Of a DNA stretch of 64,000 nucleotides, positions 1-13,600 are shown piece after piece (position 1 is the stretch's first letter; each line of letters opens with the position of its first letter). Origin of the DNA: Varroa destructor. Its lineage: Eukaryota > Arthropoda > Arachnida > Mesostigmata > Varroidae. The notes under the pieces were generated by a model, which did no database searches, was not told where the DNA came from, and saw only the letters and a list, made by a program, of their open reading frames with translations. The position numbers and the translations under genes were made by a program. The DNA lies in the NCBI RefSeq assembly GCF_002443255.2, contig NW_019211457.1:33796105-33860104 (forward strand), written 5' to 3'.

Positions 1-2082
1 CTTTCTTTTTGCTTCGACATAGATATAATAGTAGCGATTTAAAAAATAAACATTCTGTATACACTGTGTATACCAGACGTCAGGCGAAGAGTGAAATGAC
101 TGCTATAAGCTGGAAGACTAAATACAACAGCAGCAAAGAATTGACCCAGCGATTTCTTCTAGTCGAAAGCCGGCCCATTCAGGCAAGACACGTAAATAAC
201 ACGACAAAGCTGGCGTTTTCGAAGAAATTTTCGATTTTATGCATTGTAGCATCCCCAATAAAGACACACTGACACGCACGGACGCAGACAGTACTACAGA
301 GGTACATTGAGATTATTATATTGTGTGCAAAAGTCACCTTACACTGCAATTGCTCGAGCCGCTTCCTTGAAAATAACCACGATAATTATTCCTATTATTA
401 CAATGATTGATGAAATGTCTTTTGTGCATACCATGTACATACATTATACATATAAACATTGCTGCAAGTAAAAATAAAGATGATAAGAAGATACTTTCAC
501 ACTTCGATGATAACAGGAAGCAATCAATTATTTCATAAAGATCGACAACTTTTGCAGAATGAAAAAAAAAATGGGGGGAAAAGAGATAGTAAACACTCAG
601 GGGAGTACCTAAAACAGTATATAGGTCCTAATAAATTGGTCACTTTGGAATAGTCTAAGTTGAAGAAGGCGGTAGTTCGATTGGTATCAACTAGAATTCG
701 CCGAAACGTTAGCGCGTCATAATCGAGCGCCGGATCACAGATGAGGGTATTCACCGTAGTCACTGAGCAGACGACGCACGGACACCGATCACTCCTTTAA
801 CGAGAATTAGGTAGGGAGGAAGGGTCGAATAATTGACAAACGATTGGTTATTGATATTGGTTTCGATTTATGTGCAGCCCGAAGGGTAAAGGCAGAGAGA
901 AATGACGGAGCGAAAGCAAGAGCGCTGACCCAGTTGTGCTTCCAAGCTTTCCCAGTCACCCATGCGGTTCGCGGGCTGGCGTTGAAACACCTCACACGAC
1001 TCAGTTGGACACTGCAGTTTCGTCTGCTTCATATAATATTTTTCAATGGCAATTCGGCCAAATATGGCCGTAAGTTTCGCTTTTGTAAATATTCTCCCGT
1101 TACACCCGCGCACACACAGGGACACGCATGCACCATACGCAGATGAGCACACGATAAACCCAATAGAATTGACACCTACATAAGGCGACAGATAGGGCGC
1201 AGGCATGGTTACGTAGAGAACTGAAACCGCTAGCGCTCACTGTATGTACAGTGTAAGGACATACAAACAAAATCGAATAGCCGGACACATCAAGGTGGCA
1301 AACAACTGAACAATGCTACCCCCTGTGGAAAGAATCAAGAAATCAGGCAAACTGACCTTGAGCACGCGCTGAAAATGTAATCGGACCGACCCTTGCGTAC
1401 ACGTGAATTAGATAGACTATAGACTAACTACAGGAACGGATAAAATAGCACACAAAGCTCAACGATCATATTTTCCAGTATGAAGGAAAGACAAGCCTTA
1501 CTGATATCGAAGCGTACGTATAAAAGATCAGTAATTGCCGACGCGAGTAGAACGGGCTGTTTTCGTACATACAGAATACAAACACGTCTGATGTTGCGTC
1601 GGATGCCAGGTGTGTGTGCGCGTGACACATTTGTTTCAGTTCACGATTACGTACATATGGTAATTTCCGATGATAGTATCATTGAAACTACTATTATCAC
1701 TGATAGAAGATTAAGCACCAGTCGAACGGAATAAAGATACTAACACTATAGACGATGTCAATAAGTAGTAGCCGAATGAATATGATCATGAAGGTACTAA
1801 TAAAGACTATGTAAGTAAGTATTGAAATGCCGAGGGGTTCAAAGAATACACACGAATAGAGACAAAGCGTGGACAAAACGCACTGTACCCGCACAAGTTT
1901 AATTAGGAAAAGTTGTCTATTGGCCTTGAACCTAGTTAGAACCGATTTAGAGGCTGCGCGCTCGGGGCCGCTTGTGTAGTTTATATTGATAATCTAATCA
2001 CTCATATTCGTATGCTTGGATCGTGCCCAAATGTAAACAACCCTGTGTATAAAGATCTTGGTCAGTTTTTTAACTTAAGCTG
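1..2082. other. No supportable gene
   Basis: I see only short overlapping frames on both strands, the longest about 112 codons on the minus strand at 868-1206, which has no domain I recognise and is crossed by a plus-strand frame of similar length. There is no long simple repeat and no convincing splice or promoter signal. The stretch is best left as intergenic or intronic sequence. Confidence 0.6.
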
Positions 2083-2102
2083 TTTTTTTTTTTTTTTTTT
2101 TT
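2083..2102. repeat. T20 homopolymer
   Basis: Twenty consecutive T on the plus strand. It sits at the left edge of a T-rich and pyrimidine-rich segment that turns purine-rich near 2335. Read on the minus strand it is an A tract that could be the tail of a retroposed copy, but no retroposon body is recognisable next to it. Confidence 0.97.
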
Positions 2103-2870
2103 CGCTCCTCTTTCAATTAATATACACTCTACTTGTACCTATACCTTACGAGGTGTTAGAAATAGATAAAACTTTTACCTGGATGATCGTTTTGTTGACT
2201 CGTCGTACTGTGAAGCCGACAATTGTTTTAGTTGCCATTCTATTCGTTTGTTTGTTTGTTGTCAATGGCTGGTTTCGACCTTTCCTGGTAACCGCTTTCC
2301 TCCGCTATCTTTCGATTACGTTTTAGTCTCGATTGAACAAAAGCGAAGACGAACTCCATATAGCGCGCGGCACTCGATCTCGAGGCGAAGACAAAAAGCA
2401 CGGGGTTGTCCGTCAAAGACCGACAGACGGACACGGAACGGAACACGTTCTTTAGCGCGCTACGCAATAGCGAAACTGAGACGAAAAAGGGCGGTAGGGC
2501 ATGCGGGCGAACGAGAAACTTAAACGACAGACAGGGAACGATCGCTCTACAGCAACAGGAACAGAGTAGCAGTATAGAAAAGGTCATCGGAAAAGTCGAA
2601 GTAAAACCGGAAGCCCCCCCCCCCCCCCGGAAAAGTAGACTGTATAGGGGGCTAGCTGTAGGCATAGGGGAAAAGCAAACGTTTTCGAGAAAGATGTTAA
2701 CGCCGATGAGAAAACGAAAAAATGGGCGGGGATGAAAGCAAAATGGTGAAATTCCAATAATATGTCCTGTGTGACAGTATGGGATGAGAAAGATTTCGAT
2801 AGACCGATAGTAACGTTGATGGTAATGGTGATGAGGATGACGATCATACTGACGATGACAACCTTGTTGA
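2103..2870. other. Pyrimidine-to-purine skewed block
   Basis: The plus strand is T/C-rich up to about 2335 and then strongly A/G-rich to about 2760, followed by a loose GAT/GGT-type low-complexity run at about 2814-2866. A minus-strand frame of 237 codons (2240-2953) spans it. That frame is built from His, Ser, Phe, Leu and Cys runs, with no domain. I regard it as a product of the skew, because a pyrimidine-rich reading strand contains few TAA, TAG or TGA codons. It is not called as a gene. Confidence 0.6.
2614..2628. repeat. C15 homopolymer
   Basis: Fifteen C in a row on the plus strand inside the purine-rich block, giving G15 on the minus strand. Long C/G homopolymers are rare next to A/T runs in such genomes. 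A G15 run can fold with itself or neighbouring G runs into a quadruplex. Confidence 0.97.
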
Positions 2871-2944
2871 TAATGGGGGTGAGGAACGCATTCTATTGTA
2901 TGAAAGAAACTGAGAGTGTCAAGACAAAGTAAGACACGGAAACA

Positions 2945-2952
2945 AACACACA

Positions 2953-2995
<43 letters not shown>
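2945..2995. repeat. (CA)n microsatellite
   Basis: A pure (CA)18 run occupies 2955-2990, with interrupted CA repeats on both sides. It lies about 370 bases upstream of a TG tract in the opposite sense at 3359-3404, so the two tracts are complementary on one strand. Confidence 0.97.
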
Positions 2996-3358
2996 CCTAA
3001 CATGATTTGAGACGATGAGAGCTATTTAGAAAAAAAAAAAGAAAGGAACAGGTAAAAATGAAGAACTTCAATATAACTTGAGGAGAAACACATTGCGTTG
3101 ATGTACAGAAAGTGCCAAAATAAACGTTTTCCAGCTGAACTAATCTTTGTTTTTCTTTGTTGGAACTCGCTAGAATAGCATACATTTAATATAATAAGCT
3201 GATATGATAATAATTGGCTTATGCAACGGTACGATTTTTAAAATTAGAGCCATAAACGTTTTGGCGAAAAAGTTGTTCATATTGAACATATTTGATTGAC
3301 TATAAATAAAAGCCGAGTTTGAAAACTGCTTTTGCTTATAATATTTAGAGCGTGAAAA
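2996..3358. other. Spacer between inverted CA and TG tracts
   Basis: AT-rich, with an A-rich run near 3031-3040. No gene or domain is seen. It would form the loop if the flanking CA and TG tracts paired on one strand. Confidence 0.6.
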
Positions 3359-3360
3359 TG

Positions 3361-3400
<40 letters not shown>

Positions 3401-3404
3401 TGTA
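3359..3404. repeat. (TG)n microsatellite
   Basis: The uninterrupted part is 3369-3399, with imperfect TG on the left. It is the reverse complement of the CA tract at 2945-2995. A minus-strand frame across it would encode a Thr-His run and is not considered coding. Confidence 0.97.
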
Positions 3405-4920
3405 TAGGCTCGTTTATACTGCTGGGTAAATAAAATATTATAACACAATGAATATTTGAAATATTTAAATGTATTGCTATTTACTAGGGGAACAGGCCGT
3501 AGCCTTAGGCTGAAACCAATCCGTTATCTTGTAGCAAATCCCATTGTATTGATTACCTATGAATAATCATTTGACTTATTTTTCAAGAGAATGACAAACT
3601 CTAGGCTTTTATACCTCTCGACAGGCATGGTCTTCCTTGGCCTAAGGTAGTGCAAACCTCCGGTTTCCTGGCTTGTGGCGCAACAGTGACCACTAGCATA
3701 CGGTAGGTCTTGGCAACAGTAATTCTATCTTCAGATTTTATGTCAGACAACTATGATGACAAGCCAACGTTGTTTCTACATGAATAATGCTGCCAGCAAA
3801 CAGCGCAATACGTATTTGTGTAGTATCTGCTCCTGGATAAATTTTAGAGATTTCGTTTTTTCGTGTCTGATTATTGTAGGCCACTTAATAATGGTGGGAT
3901 AATTTGACGGGGTCACAAATATACGTATGAAACTTCGTAAAAACGAGAACTCAATCGTTGTTCTTCTCTTCGAATTAGGAGCTGAATGGACAAAAAAAAA
4001 GTTAAGCTTGCTTCATTAATTCGTGCACCAGATGGCCACTGAAAAGTTTGTCCATTATGTCAAATGCTGTGTGGAACTCTCGATGGTCCTTCGGCAGTAC
4101 TGAACATCTCTTCAGTTCTAAATGGCATTTAGAAGTTGGAGCTTATTCATTTAATCTATTGTTGGAGCTATATCGAGTCTGATGGAAAGTCGGTAAGTTA
4201 GAAAAACATAATTTGCTGACAGCTAGGAACTTTACATTCAGCTGAATATCAATACGCCTGTCCTATTACTGCCGTAACTCAATTTTAGGTCAATCGGCTT
4301 GTCGTTAGACGAGACCTTAATACTATAAATTATAATGCAACTGTATTAGTCTATCTGAGAGGATCATTTTAGCAAACCGTACAAAGTTCTATTTCTCAGC
4401 TCCGCAATAACAACAGCAAGAACGAGAACAATAAAATATGCATGTCCTCTACCCGTATCCATTTTATTATGATTTATTTCGACTTGGCCCCATCGTTGTC
4501 TACTATGTGTTACAATTTAGATAGTGTTACATGATAGTTTGGCTGAATGTAAACGTGTCGTCCTTAGAATCGATTGTCCTAGCCGCATCATTTACTTTCG
4601 CTTTGCAGCTGTACAAGCAGGCCTCAGAGATCCGTATAAATATGGTGCGTCAATGACGTGCCTTACCATCCGATATGAGATAAGCGGCAAGTTTATTATA
4701 CCAACACCGTCCATCAATCCCACGCTAACGTACCTCGAACACAGTTTTTCAATAGTCTCGTAATAAAGTAAAGGTCATACCAGCATCTAAAACCCGAGTA
4801 AGTTTTAGTTTTATATCTATATAAAAGGTATGGCATTGCATTGAGCCCGCAGTCGAGGTGGGTGTTGGTTATAATATATAAACATGACCGTTGTGAATGA
4901 CATTTCTATATAAATAACAA
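3405..4920. other. AT-rich stretch, no supportable gene
   Basis: Short open frames occur on both strands (for example 79 codons at 4524-4763 plus), but none has a domain or a convincing start or splice context. I see no tandem or inverted repeat of note. Confidence 0.55.
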
Positions 4921-4944
4921 TATATATATATATATATATATATA
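4921..4944. repeat. (TA)12 microsatellite
   Basis: Twelve uninterrupted TA units flanked by AT-rich sequence, with no complementary arms outside the tract. Confidence 0.97.
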
Positions 4945-7791
4945 CACTATAAACGCATTGGCAATAGTAATAGTAATTAAATAAGAATCTTATTATCAAG
5001 TTATCTAATTAAAATATCACTTCTAATAAATACGTAATAATTGTGCTACAGAGGTAAAACTATCAGATTATATCGAATCCAGATTACATTATTTCCGCCG
5101 TTACGCTATTTCTTGGAATTTAATGGCGCTAGCAGGTTATACCGTGCGACGTCTGTATCAGAACAAGACGTTATGACCCGCAGTTCAGACGATCGATAAA
5201 CATTTACGTAGTCTGCACCCCGGAACAGAAGATCCGTCCCATCTTGGAGCTCTTCACAACTACGCCGAGAAATCCTGCTTATGACCCAGGCATTTTCTCC
5301 ATAACTAGTCGTATAGATAACAAGACTCCATTGGTAAGAGTTGGCGTGGTCCGGCATCATCGTCTTCTGCCACCTTGTCCCATCCAGAGAGGAATCGTGG
5401 AACTGTGTGGAAACGTGCCGCTCGTGCGTCTAACCGTTTCATCTCATTGCACGCAGCGGTAAACTTGGTTTAAACGCGGCACGCATGGATTGATTCGTTA
5501 TTACTTCTGTCGTTGTTGTTCTTGTTACAAAAAAAAAAGCATACACACCAACAATGTCGACTGCTTTTAACATCTAACCCCGTTATTTGGAAGTCATTAA
5601 ACGACTTAGCTTGTGCATTATTACATTTTCCCAATGGGATATACGTCGTGAAGACTGTGGCGTGCAGCTAGGACATGTGAGAACAATAACGGTGTTGATT
5701 GATAGTAGCATATGGAGAACCATATATCCACCTTCTACATGCACAAGTTAAATAAACCCATGGTGTCTTTTACACAGCAGATGACAAAAAAAATTTATGA
5801 CGTTTTTTAAACTTTAAGTCCGATGTAAAAATACCTAAAAAGCGTTACCTATATTTAATGATGTAGATCGAATCGATTACAGATTTATATAGTCTTCTAG
5901 CTGTCAGTTTTTACAAAGCTTCTTCAAGAGCGGTATTTCCCGTAAAAAAATAGTCAACAGGTACAAGGTAATGGTTGTCCGTGCGTAGCAGCAATCTGCG
6001 ATGCTTTAGTACATCGTTTAGTGTACAAATTGAGTGAACAATGTTATGATTTTATTGACATTAGTCGAACAGATGCTGGCCGAGATGAGCAACGATCCCT
6101 ATATAGTTAATGTTTTTGTCCTAGAACGAAAAACGTGGCCCACGTTAGACTCGATCTGCCTGTGTACCTGCTTATTTCTCCAACGTAAAGACACTCTGCT
6201 GTTGTTCGCTGTCAGCCCTTTGAAGTAGGCTTTTAAAAGATTTTCATCCACGTAATCTATTTATGTCAAAACAAGATCTGCGAAATGCGACTATTTAAAA
6301 TATGCCCATCCGATAATGAATCGTCCATCCTTAATCAACGAGGTAGATGCAAGCTTTTTACAAACTAACTTCAAATAGTCATCTCGTAAGCTAGGCTAAT
6401 GTCAAAAAACAAATGCAGAAATAGTCGAATGATTATATACGATAGAGGACCAATCCAATGATCGTCTATTGATCAAAGAGTCGCGCTATTGAAAACCCAA
6501 ATCGCTGCTATATTTTTTTAATGAATATGAGCAGTGCCCAAAGGCGTACACTTGACCCAAAGCATATTGTTAGCTCTCCCGTGTCGATTATATGAGCTAT
6601 TCAAATCTGCCGAACCCCAACCTACGTTTGGGTCTGTTTAGTTGTATAAGAAGAGGCGTGGGTTGACTAAGGAAGTAACGCTTCGCTAGCTATGCTTTCA
6701 TAGAAAATGGTCTGGACATTAATGTGCTATACCGTTACTTTAATATGTACTCTCAGTCAACCGAAACTCATTAACTGGTCCTCGTCGATTCGAGACCCAG
6801 TTAACAGAGGTGGTTAACGTGCCGCATGCATAAGATGTAGGAGCGACTGCCAAAAACCCACAGCCCGTCGAAGAAAAGAACGTTCAGCACGTTTTTGTCT
6901 TGTTTCCATTAACTTAGCATAAAAAAGCTTGTTCCTAAATATCAAATATAAACATATAACGGACATCCCATCATCCATTTACAATAAATGGTTTTTATAA
7001 AGTATTACAGTAATCGCGGTCGCTTGATTAGTAACGGCTTTCTGCTATTGTATATGATCGAATACGATCACGATCAGATTTTATGTAAAGGCTCTAAATT
7101 TATACTACATCATTGGGACTATAACGGACAGAAGGCCGAGCAGGCCATAGAGTATGCTATGCTTCGAAGGTTTGTGCCAGACATTGCAATAATGAAAGCA
7201 GCTTTTGTCACCTACGAGTTCAACCGTAGAAAAATCCAATAGACATAATGAATACGACAACAGATGTAGTAACAATGGTAATAACTTTTTTAGCCCCACA
7301 GATGAAATAGATAGCGTGTGTCATGGGTGGAACGACCTATATCTGAATTGTGTACACAATATATACATTAATATATAACGAATACGTTTATAGATAAACG
7401 TAGAGTTTTGATAGAAAAAGCTATGCTTAAAGGATTGCAATTTGAAGGTTTTTGCTCCGTTCATCATTTTGCAAGACGTTGTAGACAATACTCAAGGGCA
7501 GTTAGTCAAAAGCGCTGCATGTAAATTATGTCGTAATTAATAAGCTAACAATTAACAAGATTTATATTATTTGTATTTATTGTACGTTTTTTTTTGCTAG
7601 CAAAAGCCGCTATTAACAAAACTTCAACAGTGAGAATCGTTTGAATAACCGAAAATTAACGCTTTTCTTAAAAAAGCAAAAATTGTAATATGAATGTAAA
7701 ATTATATTGGGTAGGATTAGTTATATATTTAAACTTTTGACCAAAAATCGTACACAGCTGACGCTAAACTACTCCATTTTTGGCCTACTAA
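4945..7791. other. AT-rich stretch, no supportable gene
   Basis: Frames of 60-84 codons exist at 5106-5360 (minus), 5244-5462 (plus), 6034-6228 (plus) and 6988-7242 (plus). They have no recognisable domain and their number is what base composition predicts. No repeat longer than a few units is visible. Confidence 0.55.
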
Positions 7792-8091
7792 TGTCAGCAG
7801 TGGCCGGCACGCTCGGCACAGGTTCAGGTATTATTTTCAAGCAGTCAAGGAAAAGCTGCGAATAAAAATTCAAATCTTACCCAAAAGCTGGTAAGGCTGA
7901 TTAGCCTTGGAGCCCGCTATTTGACTGATTCGTATTGGGATCCTAACGTAAATATCGCTGTGCTAGACATTACTCTGCAGGTACCGCCAGGCTGTTACTT
8001 AGTCAGACTAGTCAATAGGGTGTACTCACCTAATTGCCTTTCAAGTCTTCCCGAATCTAGTTTAAGCGGTAAAACAGGACGTTCCCCTTAA
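7792..8091 (+). other. Stop-free frame of 99 codons, unassigned
   Basis: A plus-strand frame runs open from stop to stop. It has no ATG, so it could be coding only as an internal exon or a fossil fragment. The translation has a balanced composition (it includes YLTDSYWDPNV and VLDITLQVPPGCYLV) but I recognise no family. GT dinucleotides after CAG and CTG inside it could be splice donors. By a rough base-composition estimate, frames of this length are expected several times in the window, so the evidence is weak. Confidence 0.15.
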
Positions 8092-11000
8092 TCATATGAA
8101 AAGTGACTATAGGCGTGGACTGGGAAGTTGGCAATGGTGATCTGTTTCGCTTCCAAAGCAGAGCGTCAATAAGATATTTAAAGACGGTTATAATACGATA
8201 CATTCTTGAAGTGCGCGCTCTGAAATTCAATTTAATCACGGAAAACGTTGTCTGTTGTTCTTCGACCTCGTTAATATGTGCTTCAAATAGCACTCTTGTT
8301 TTGAAAATATAATACCTAGGGCACATTTTTCACTCATAAACTCGAAATTTTTCATTGTTGTTATTATCTTTACGGCTAGTACTTACTAAAAAAGCCTACA
8401 CCGCGGAAGGGTAGAAGTTAATCACACTGTGCCCGTGCACATGTATACGGTGCATCAGCAGAAACAAGGCAAAATAGATAAATATTATCAAATACTCAAG
8501 TACCGCGTTGCTACATACTATATCAGAGGGCACGCTAACGTTCGGGATGTGTATCTATCTTCGTATTTTCCGCCAACGCCTGAAGAAACCTAGTAAGACG
8601 AAGGGTCACCTCCGAAACGGCTACAGAAAAATGGAGAATTCAGTGCAAGGCTTCAAGTGATGACGTAAATCACTTATTGTGTTGGAAAAACGAAATGTGT
8701 TTTGGCCTGCGCTCTTTGAAAGAAGTTGCACGTACATTGAGCAAAATGATAATTGTCTGGGTATTGGTAGTTGGAATTTTAAATGACCTCTGACTTTCCT
8801 CGCGAGCATGTTTGCTTCGCTCAGCTGAACGAGAAAAAATAAGAGCCGAACCTGTTATCAAAGTGTGCATACGGATGTAAACGCAACCTGAATGAAATAT
8901 TCAGCGCTCCCTTACTCCTCATTCCTTGCTCATCTGACTTTCAGGTCAAGCATAGATTTTCGTGACGAATTTCTGTGCTCTTAGGGGGTGCCCCCCTCCG
9001 GTTTATCGGAGTTACACACATTGGCTAATATAGTATTCAAAGACTAGTCAAGAATAATCATCTAGAATGCGTAGCATCGTATGCCTTCCATTCCAAAGTA
9101 GAAATTCTACGCTTTCTTTGAGGGAATTTAAATATTTCAACCATCATTTCTCTACTATAAGTCGTTATTTATAGTGTACTTTGAAATTTCCTAGAAACTA
9201 CTATGAAATGTTATTAGTGCCGAAATAAAGTTTACCTTTATTCGAATACATGAGTACGCTAACTGTGAGTCAATAGCTTGGGGGAACGCTTTCAGTTGGT
9301 ATCGGCGCTGAATATGGCTACCGATCAATATGGTTCTTGCTTAAGAGAGGGATCGAAAAAGGTCCTTTCGAACAGCACGTACAAGAGGAACTAGTAAACC
9401 GGCTTACTCTTACAGCTTACTTTATACTCGACGAAATCCCACACCTTCCGGCTCCGTTCACCCGATAGCCGTAAATATGATAGAAGAAAAGCTGTTGCTC
9501 ATGAAATGACTTGACGAGTTAACGGGGAAGCAGCTTGCGGTGCCAGAGGTTAGATCATGAATCGGTAGAAGCACCCCACAGAAAAGCGCGGGGAAAAAGC
9601 ATAGCCTAATGGTGTGTACCCGCGTTTCCCGTGCGTAAGCTCCAATATTTACGATGGAAATTCTTCTAGCAATGTCCGCCGTATGCATAGAATCTGATGT
9701 CTAGGATCGTGAAATATATAGCAGGCCGATAAGGAAGCGTCGTTCAAGCCAGTTGTAGGGGCAGTGGTTTGCACGTAACGGTAGACGATAAAATAGGTTT
9801 TGCCAATAGGTACAATGTGTGACTAAAGGTGAGTGGAACCATATATGGAATGATATATTTTATGGATTTTAGGAAACAGTTCGGCGCTTATTCTTCATTC
9901 AGGCAAAAGTCCTTGTCATTTGACGATCATGGCTGCTCAACAATAAAAGCCTACGTAATCTGTCGCTTTTTTGTATTTACATGATGCCTTATTTTATACC
10001 TCTTTCAAATGTTTACGGACTAAATTATAGAACGACTATCTTCTAAACGACATGCTTTTTTTATCATCAAAACTAGTTTTGGAAAAGCTGTTTATACATT
10101 AGCATTGCGTATCTACAATATACAGAGTGTTTAAATATATAGTCTAATGAGTAAATTAAGAGCTGTTTTTGTTCTCACATGTTATACTCATTGATATTGC
10201 TTCGGGAAGAACTAGTTGAACACCTGACCCGGCACATCCATGACGATTTCGCACTGAACAACGCTAAGTGAAGCTATGCGATCGAGTCCAGGCAACGTTT
10301 CTAATTGAATTTATCGTAATGAGAGATATTTCCGCAATATTAAAACAATATGATAGAATAGCTATACCGTGTTTTTGTGTAGGTGTGATAAACAAACATA
10401 ATCGGATTCTAAGGAAAACATCCTGTAGAGCGGTGTTGGCTAAGGCGAGACTAATTATAGCTTCATAGCTAGGCGTAAGCCTTACAACGATTTTTTTTTG
10501 TACAATGTACATTTGCGATTGAGGCCCTTCGTTTCTAGTCCTATTTCTCTTGTTTCGTACGGTATGACTTAGAAATTGGCAAAATCTAATTCAATCGAAT
10601 GGCTTTTTCCTACATAGAAAAATGACACGAAAGCCAATTTTAGCCAATTGTTATAGCCGGAGGCAGTCAAGTATTAGGACTAATGCAGGACAGAATGGAT
10701 GATTGGTTACACGTTTTTGGGCAGAGAGGCAGAAAAAGCAAATTAAAATCAAAGAGTTAGAATTTATCTTGGTCTAGGGCAAATACCTTTAGGCTTCTGC
10801 ACACACAGGCAGTGGCTCCTAAGGCCACAGAAAGAAGTCAAGCTACTTGTTTACTATTATAGCTTTCGCTTGATAAACCGGTTGACTGGTGTGATCCGAA
10901 ATACAGTCTTATGTTCCTTGCGACATATCTGCTCTAAAATGCACGCCTATATTAGCAGAACGTATGTCATGTAGAATAGCGCCGAACTTGTCCGCCTATC

Positions 11001-11699
11001 AAAAATAGTTGATTAGGCCATTCGTAGTAAAAAGTGAAGACCTACTTTTGTTTGGAGACAAACTTTACGGCCAGACCATGTCAGCCAAATGAGCTGTTTC
11101 TAGAAATCTCATTGATGTGTGTAGCATTATTTATTAACCTGTATTATCACGTAGAGTAACATGTTAAGCACTCATTTGATACGGAATAATTTTATTTGTC
11201 CTCGTTGCTCCATTAGCTAGATAAGTAGTTTCGGTCCGCAGCAATGGTCCTCTATGGCGTCACCCTTCGTCTTTGCCCCGTTATTAGCGCACCCCTGTTG
11301 TTCCGTCTACGCATGGAATATTTGGGGAAGGCTAGCTATGTTTTACGTAAGTAGTTAATGCGGCCACTTCGTTGTTTACAGTGTCCTAGGTCGGCCAGCA
11401 CGGCCAGGCGGTAAAACCTGGCCGCGTACCCCGTCAGCCCCCATTATCCCATTTCCCTTCATGGGTGACCGCCCTCTGAATGTTGGGAATTGCTTGAATT
11501 CTCAACGACCTTGTGGACTGCTGTCTTCGAAGCTTCACTCACACATGATCGTAAACGCAAGAACCGGGGCTGTTTTTACGGCCTATGCGATATAGGGAAA
11601 AAATTTGCAGTACTTTGAATCTACAGTGAAACTAAACCGACCGCAACTGGAGCTGATTCTGCAATTGCGGGCAAACTTAGGTAATAGCTTGTTAATTGT
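8092..11699. other. AT-rich stretch, no supportable gene
   Basis: Several 60-89-codon frames on either strand overlap each other (for example 8057-8326 minus with 8103-8312 plus, and 10264-10512 minus with 10268-10468 plus). None carries a recognisable motif. A short G5/C6 hairpin lies at 8983-8997. Around 11380-11500 the sequence is GC-richer, without an obvious feature. Confidence 0.55.
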
Positions 11700-13600
11700 A
11701 GCAGTCAGCGCTTTCTTTCTTCAGTGTATATGTGCGAATTACTTAGCATCGATGACATAGTGATACGGGTATCTGAATGGCGTCAGACATAGCAACTTGC
11801 CAGCTATCAAAGGTGGCGGAAGGCTCCTTCCAGTGAAATTCACTTACTCAGTCGAGAACATCATTCGACGCTTAGTTTGCTAGAAGCTGCGGACATTTTG
11901 AAGGTGTTTTACAATGGATCCTTTTTCGGCAGAATGTTCAACAGAGATTTACGAGGCCGTTTGCTGCTGTTTCTGACTATTCCGTTAATTCTCTGCTTAT
12001 GTCGTCAGGCGTAACAGTTTAATGGTGTTGGTTAACTTGATTCCATCAGATCGAAGTCCGGTTGTTGGCCATTGTCTAAAGCTTCATGGGTTGAAAGCTT
12101 AACTTCGACGGCTTCCACTTTCAGAATTACCTAGCTAGCATTAACGTCACACACACGGACTACTTCCTCACTATCTGGCGTGTTTGCCAAGGTCGCTGAA
12201 GTCGTATCGGCTACCTTAGTTACACTAGACAACTACGTAGTAACAGCAATGTAGAGTGATTGTAATCTGACAAGCTGCGTTAAAAAGCCACGGTCTACTG
12301 GCGATGATTTTTTTAAAGCAGGCCAATCTATTTGTATTTCTTCCTGCCTCAGGCCCCAATGTCAAAGGGACACTGTATATTTATCGTTCGAACTATTTTA
12401 CTAGCCCAGCGCCCTGGCTGTCCTGGCCGCGCGGAGATATTGCCAAAAGCGGCAGAACGCTCTGAATGATGATTAGCGGATTTGCCGTTCGCGTCGTGCT
12501 ACCTGAGTCCGAGAAGTGCACTCGATAGTAAACGTTAATGTAGAAATTTGCTACGTCGCTCGTTGTCGTCCCATTATTACTCTTGCAGTAACCATTATAA
12601 CCAAATATAGGTACAATAAGCAACGTTATGCATTACGCTAAACGTTCAGTGGCACATCCAGCCAGTTGTACGGTAAGCCTTAAACTGCCTAGGACACTCT
12701 GATTGTGTTCCAGGTACTCTCTACTACACTACGAAGCTGATTAACGAAAATTACATTTTCGTTTAATCTTTCACGTTGATTTTCGCGTAAAATAATTAGG
12801 AACTAAAAAAATAATTGTTTTGTATGTATATGTAGCGTGTACTTTTGTAGGTATATATATAGATGTACCTATGTTTCGAATGATTTTCTCTGAACATATT
12901 TTTTTTGTCTAACCTTTACCTTGCAATGCCTTGTATCTATTCTGTGAACAGCTAGGCGATATAGCTTTCTTGATTCTTTTATAGATGTCGCCACCAAATT
13001 TAATCCAATTAAATTAGTTGATACCGCAGTCGCCCACGTAGACACATACGTATAATTAGTGACGTCCGGCCTGAAATCTTTCCGCTATAATAACCTTGTA
13101 CAAGTATAAATAGCAAGCGCAGCTTCCGTGGACACGTTTGTTTACCTCCGTTGCGAATACGATTTCGTTATTAATTAAGATTACGGCGTAAACATTGTGT
13201 AAGATTTTTACGAATTTCAAAGGTTGCACAACCCTCTGTGCACGAATGACCACGTTTTGCGATTTAGGGACTTTGAATTTAATTTTTTTTTTATTTCCCC
13301 ATAAAGTAGCGACCAAGCGCATACAACGTACGGCAACAAATTGCCCAGATGGTCTCACCTGCCATCTGGCGAGTGGGAAGGAAGCCACGGGTCCAGCCTC
13401 GTGCAAAAAAGAATAGCTCGTCCGCACGCTCGTTCAACGGATAGCGCGTAGTCCATACCCCCTTCGCTATATATGTCCGTATGCGGTTTGGGAATAAAAA
13501 GAAAACCTTTCACGGGAAAGCGGGACTAGACACACGGGAAAACGGAACACTGGTACCACAACGGCTGTGGGTCGTCACAAGGGCGGTATGGAGCCGCGTT
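11700..13600. other. Mixed stretch with weak open frames, no gene called
   Basis: On the minus strand, 12361-12032 reads as 110 codons with only two internal stops and a balanced composition. A few residues (SPVDRG) recall the QPLDxG box of pogo-type transposases, but the catalytic Asp and Asn boxes are not found. A 123-codon ATG frame lies at 13427-13056 minus. Neither has a domain I can name, and both are close to chance expectation. Confidence 0.45.

Noticed and set aside
1140..1185. INPIEL, resembling the NPIE box of Tc1 transposases
   Set aside because: The preceding SPDL and the other catalytic blocks are missing.
2240..2953. 237-codon minus-strand frame, the longest in the window
   Set aside because: It reads a pyrimidine-rich strand with low-complexity His, Ser and Phe runs and contains the poly-C and GAT-like repeats. 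Scarcity of stops explains it.
12032..12361. Minus frame with SPVDRG, resembling the QPLDxG box of pogo-type transposases
   Set aside because: No catalytic Asp box is found upstream and a 110-codon frame with two stops is close to chance.
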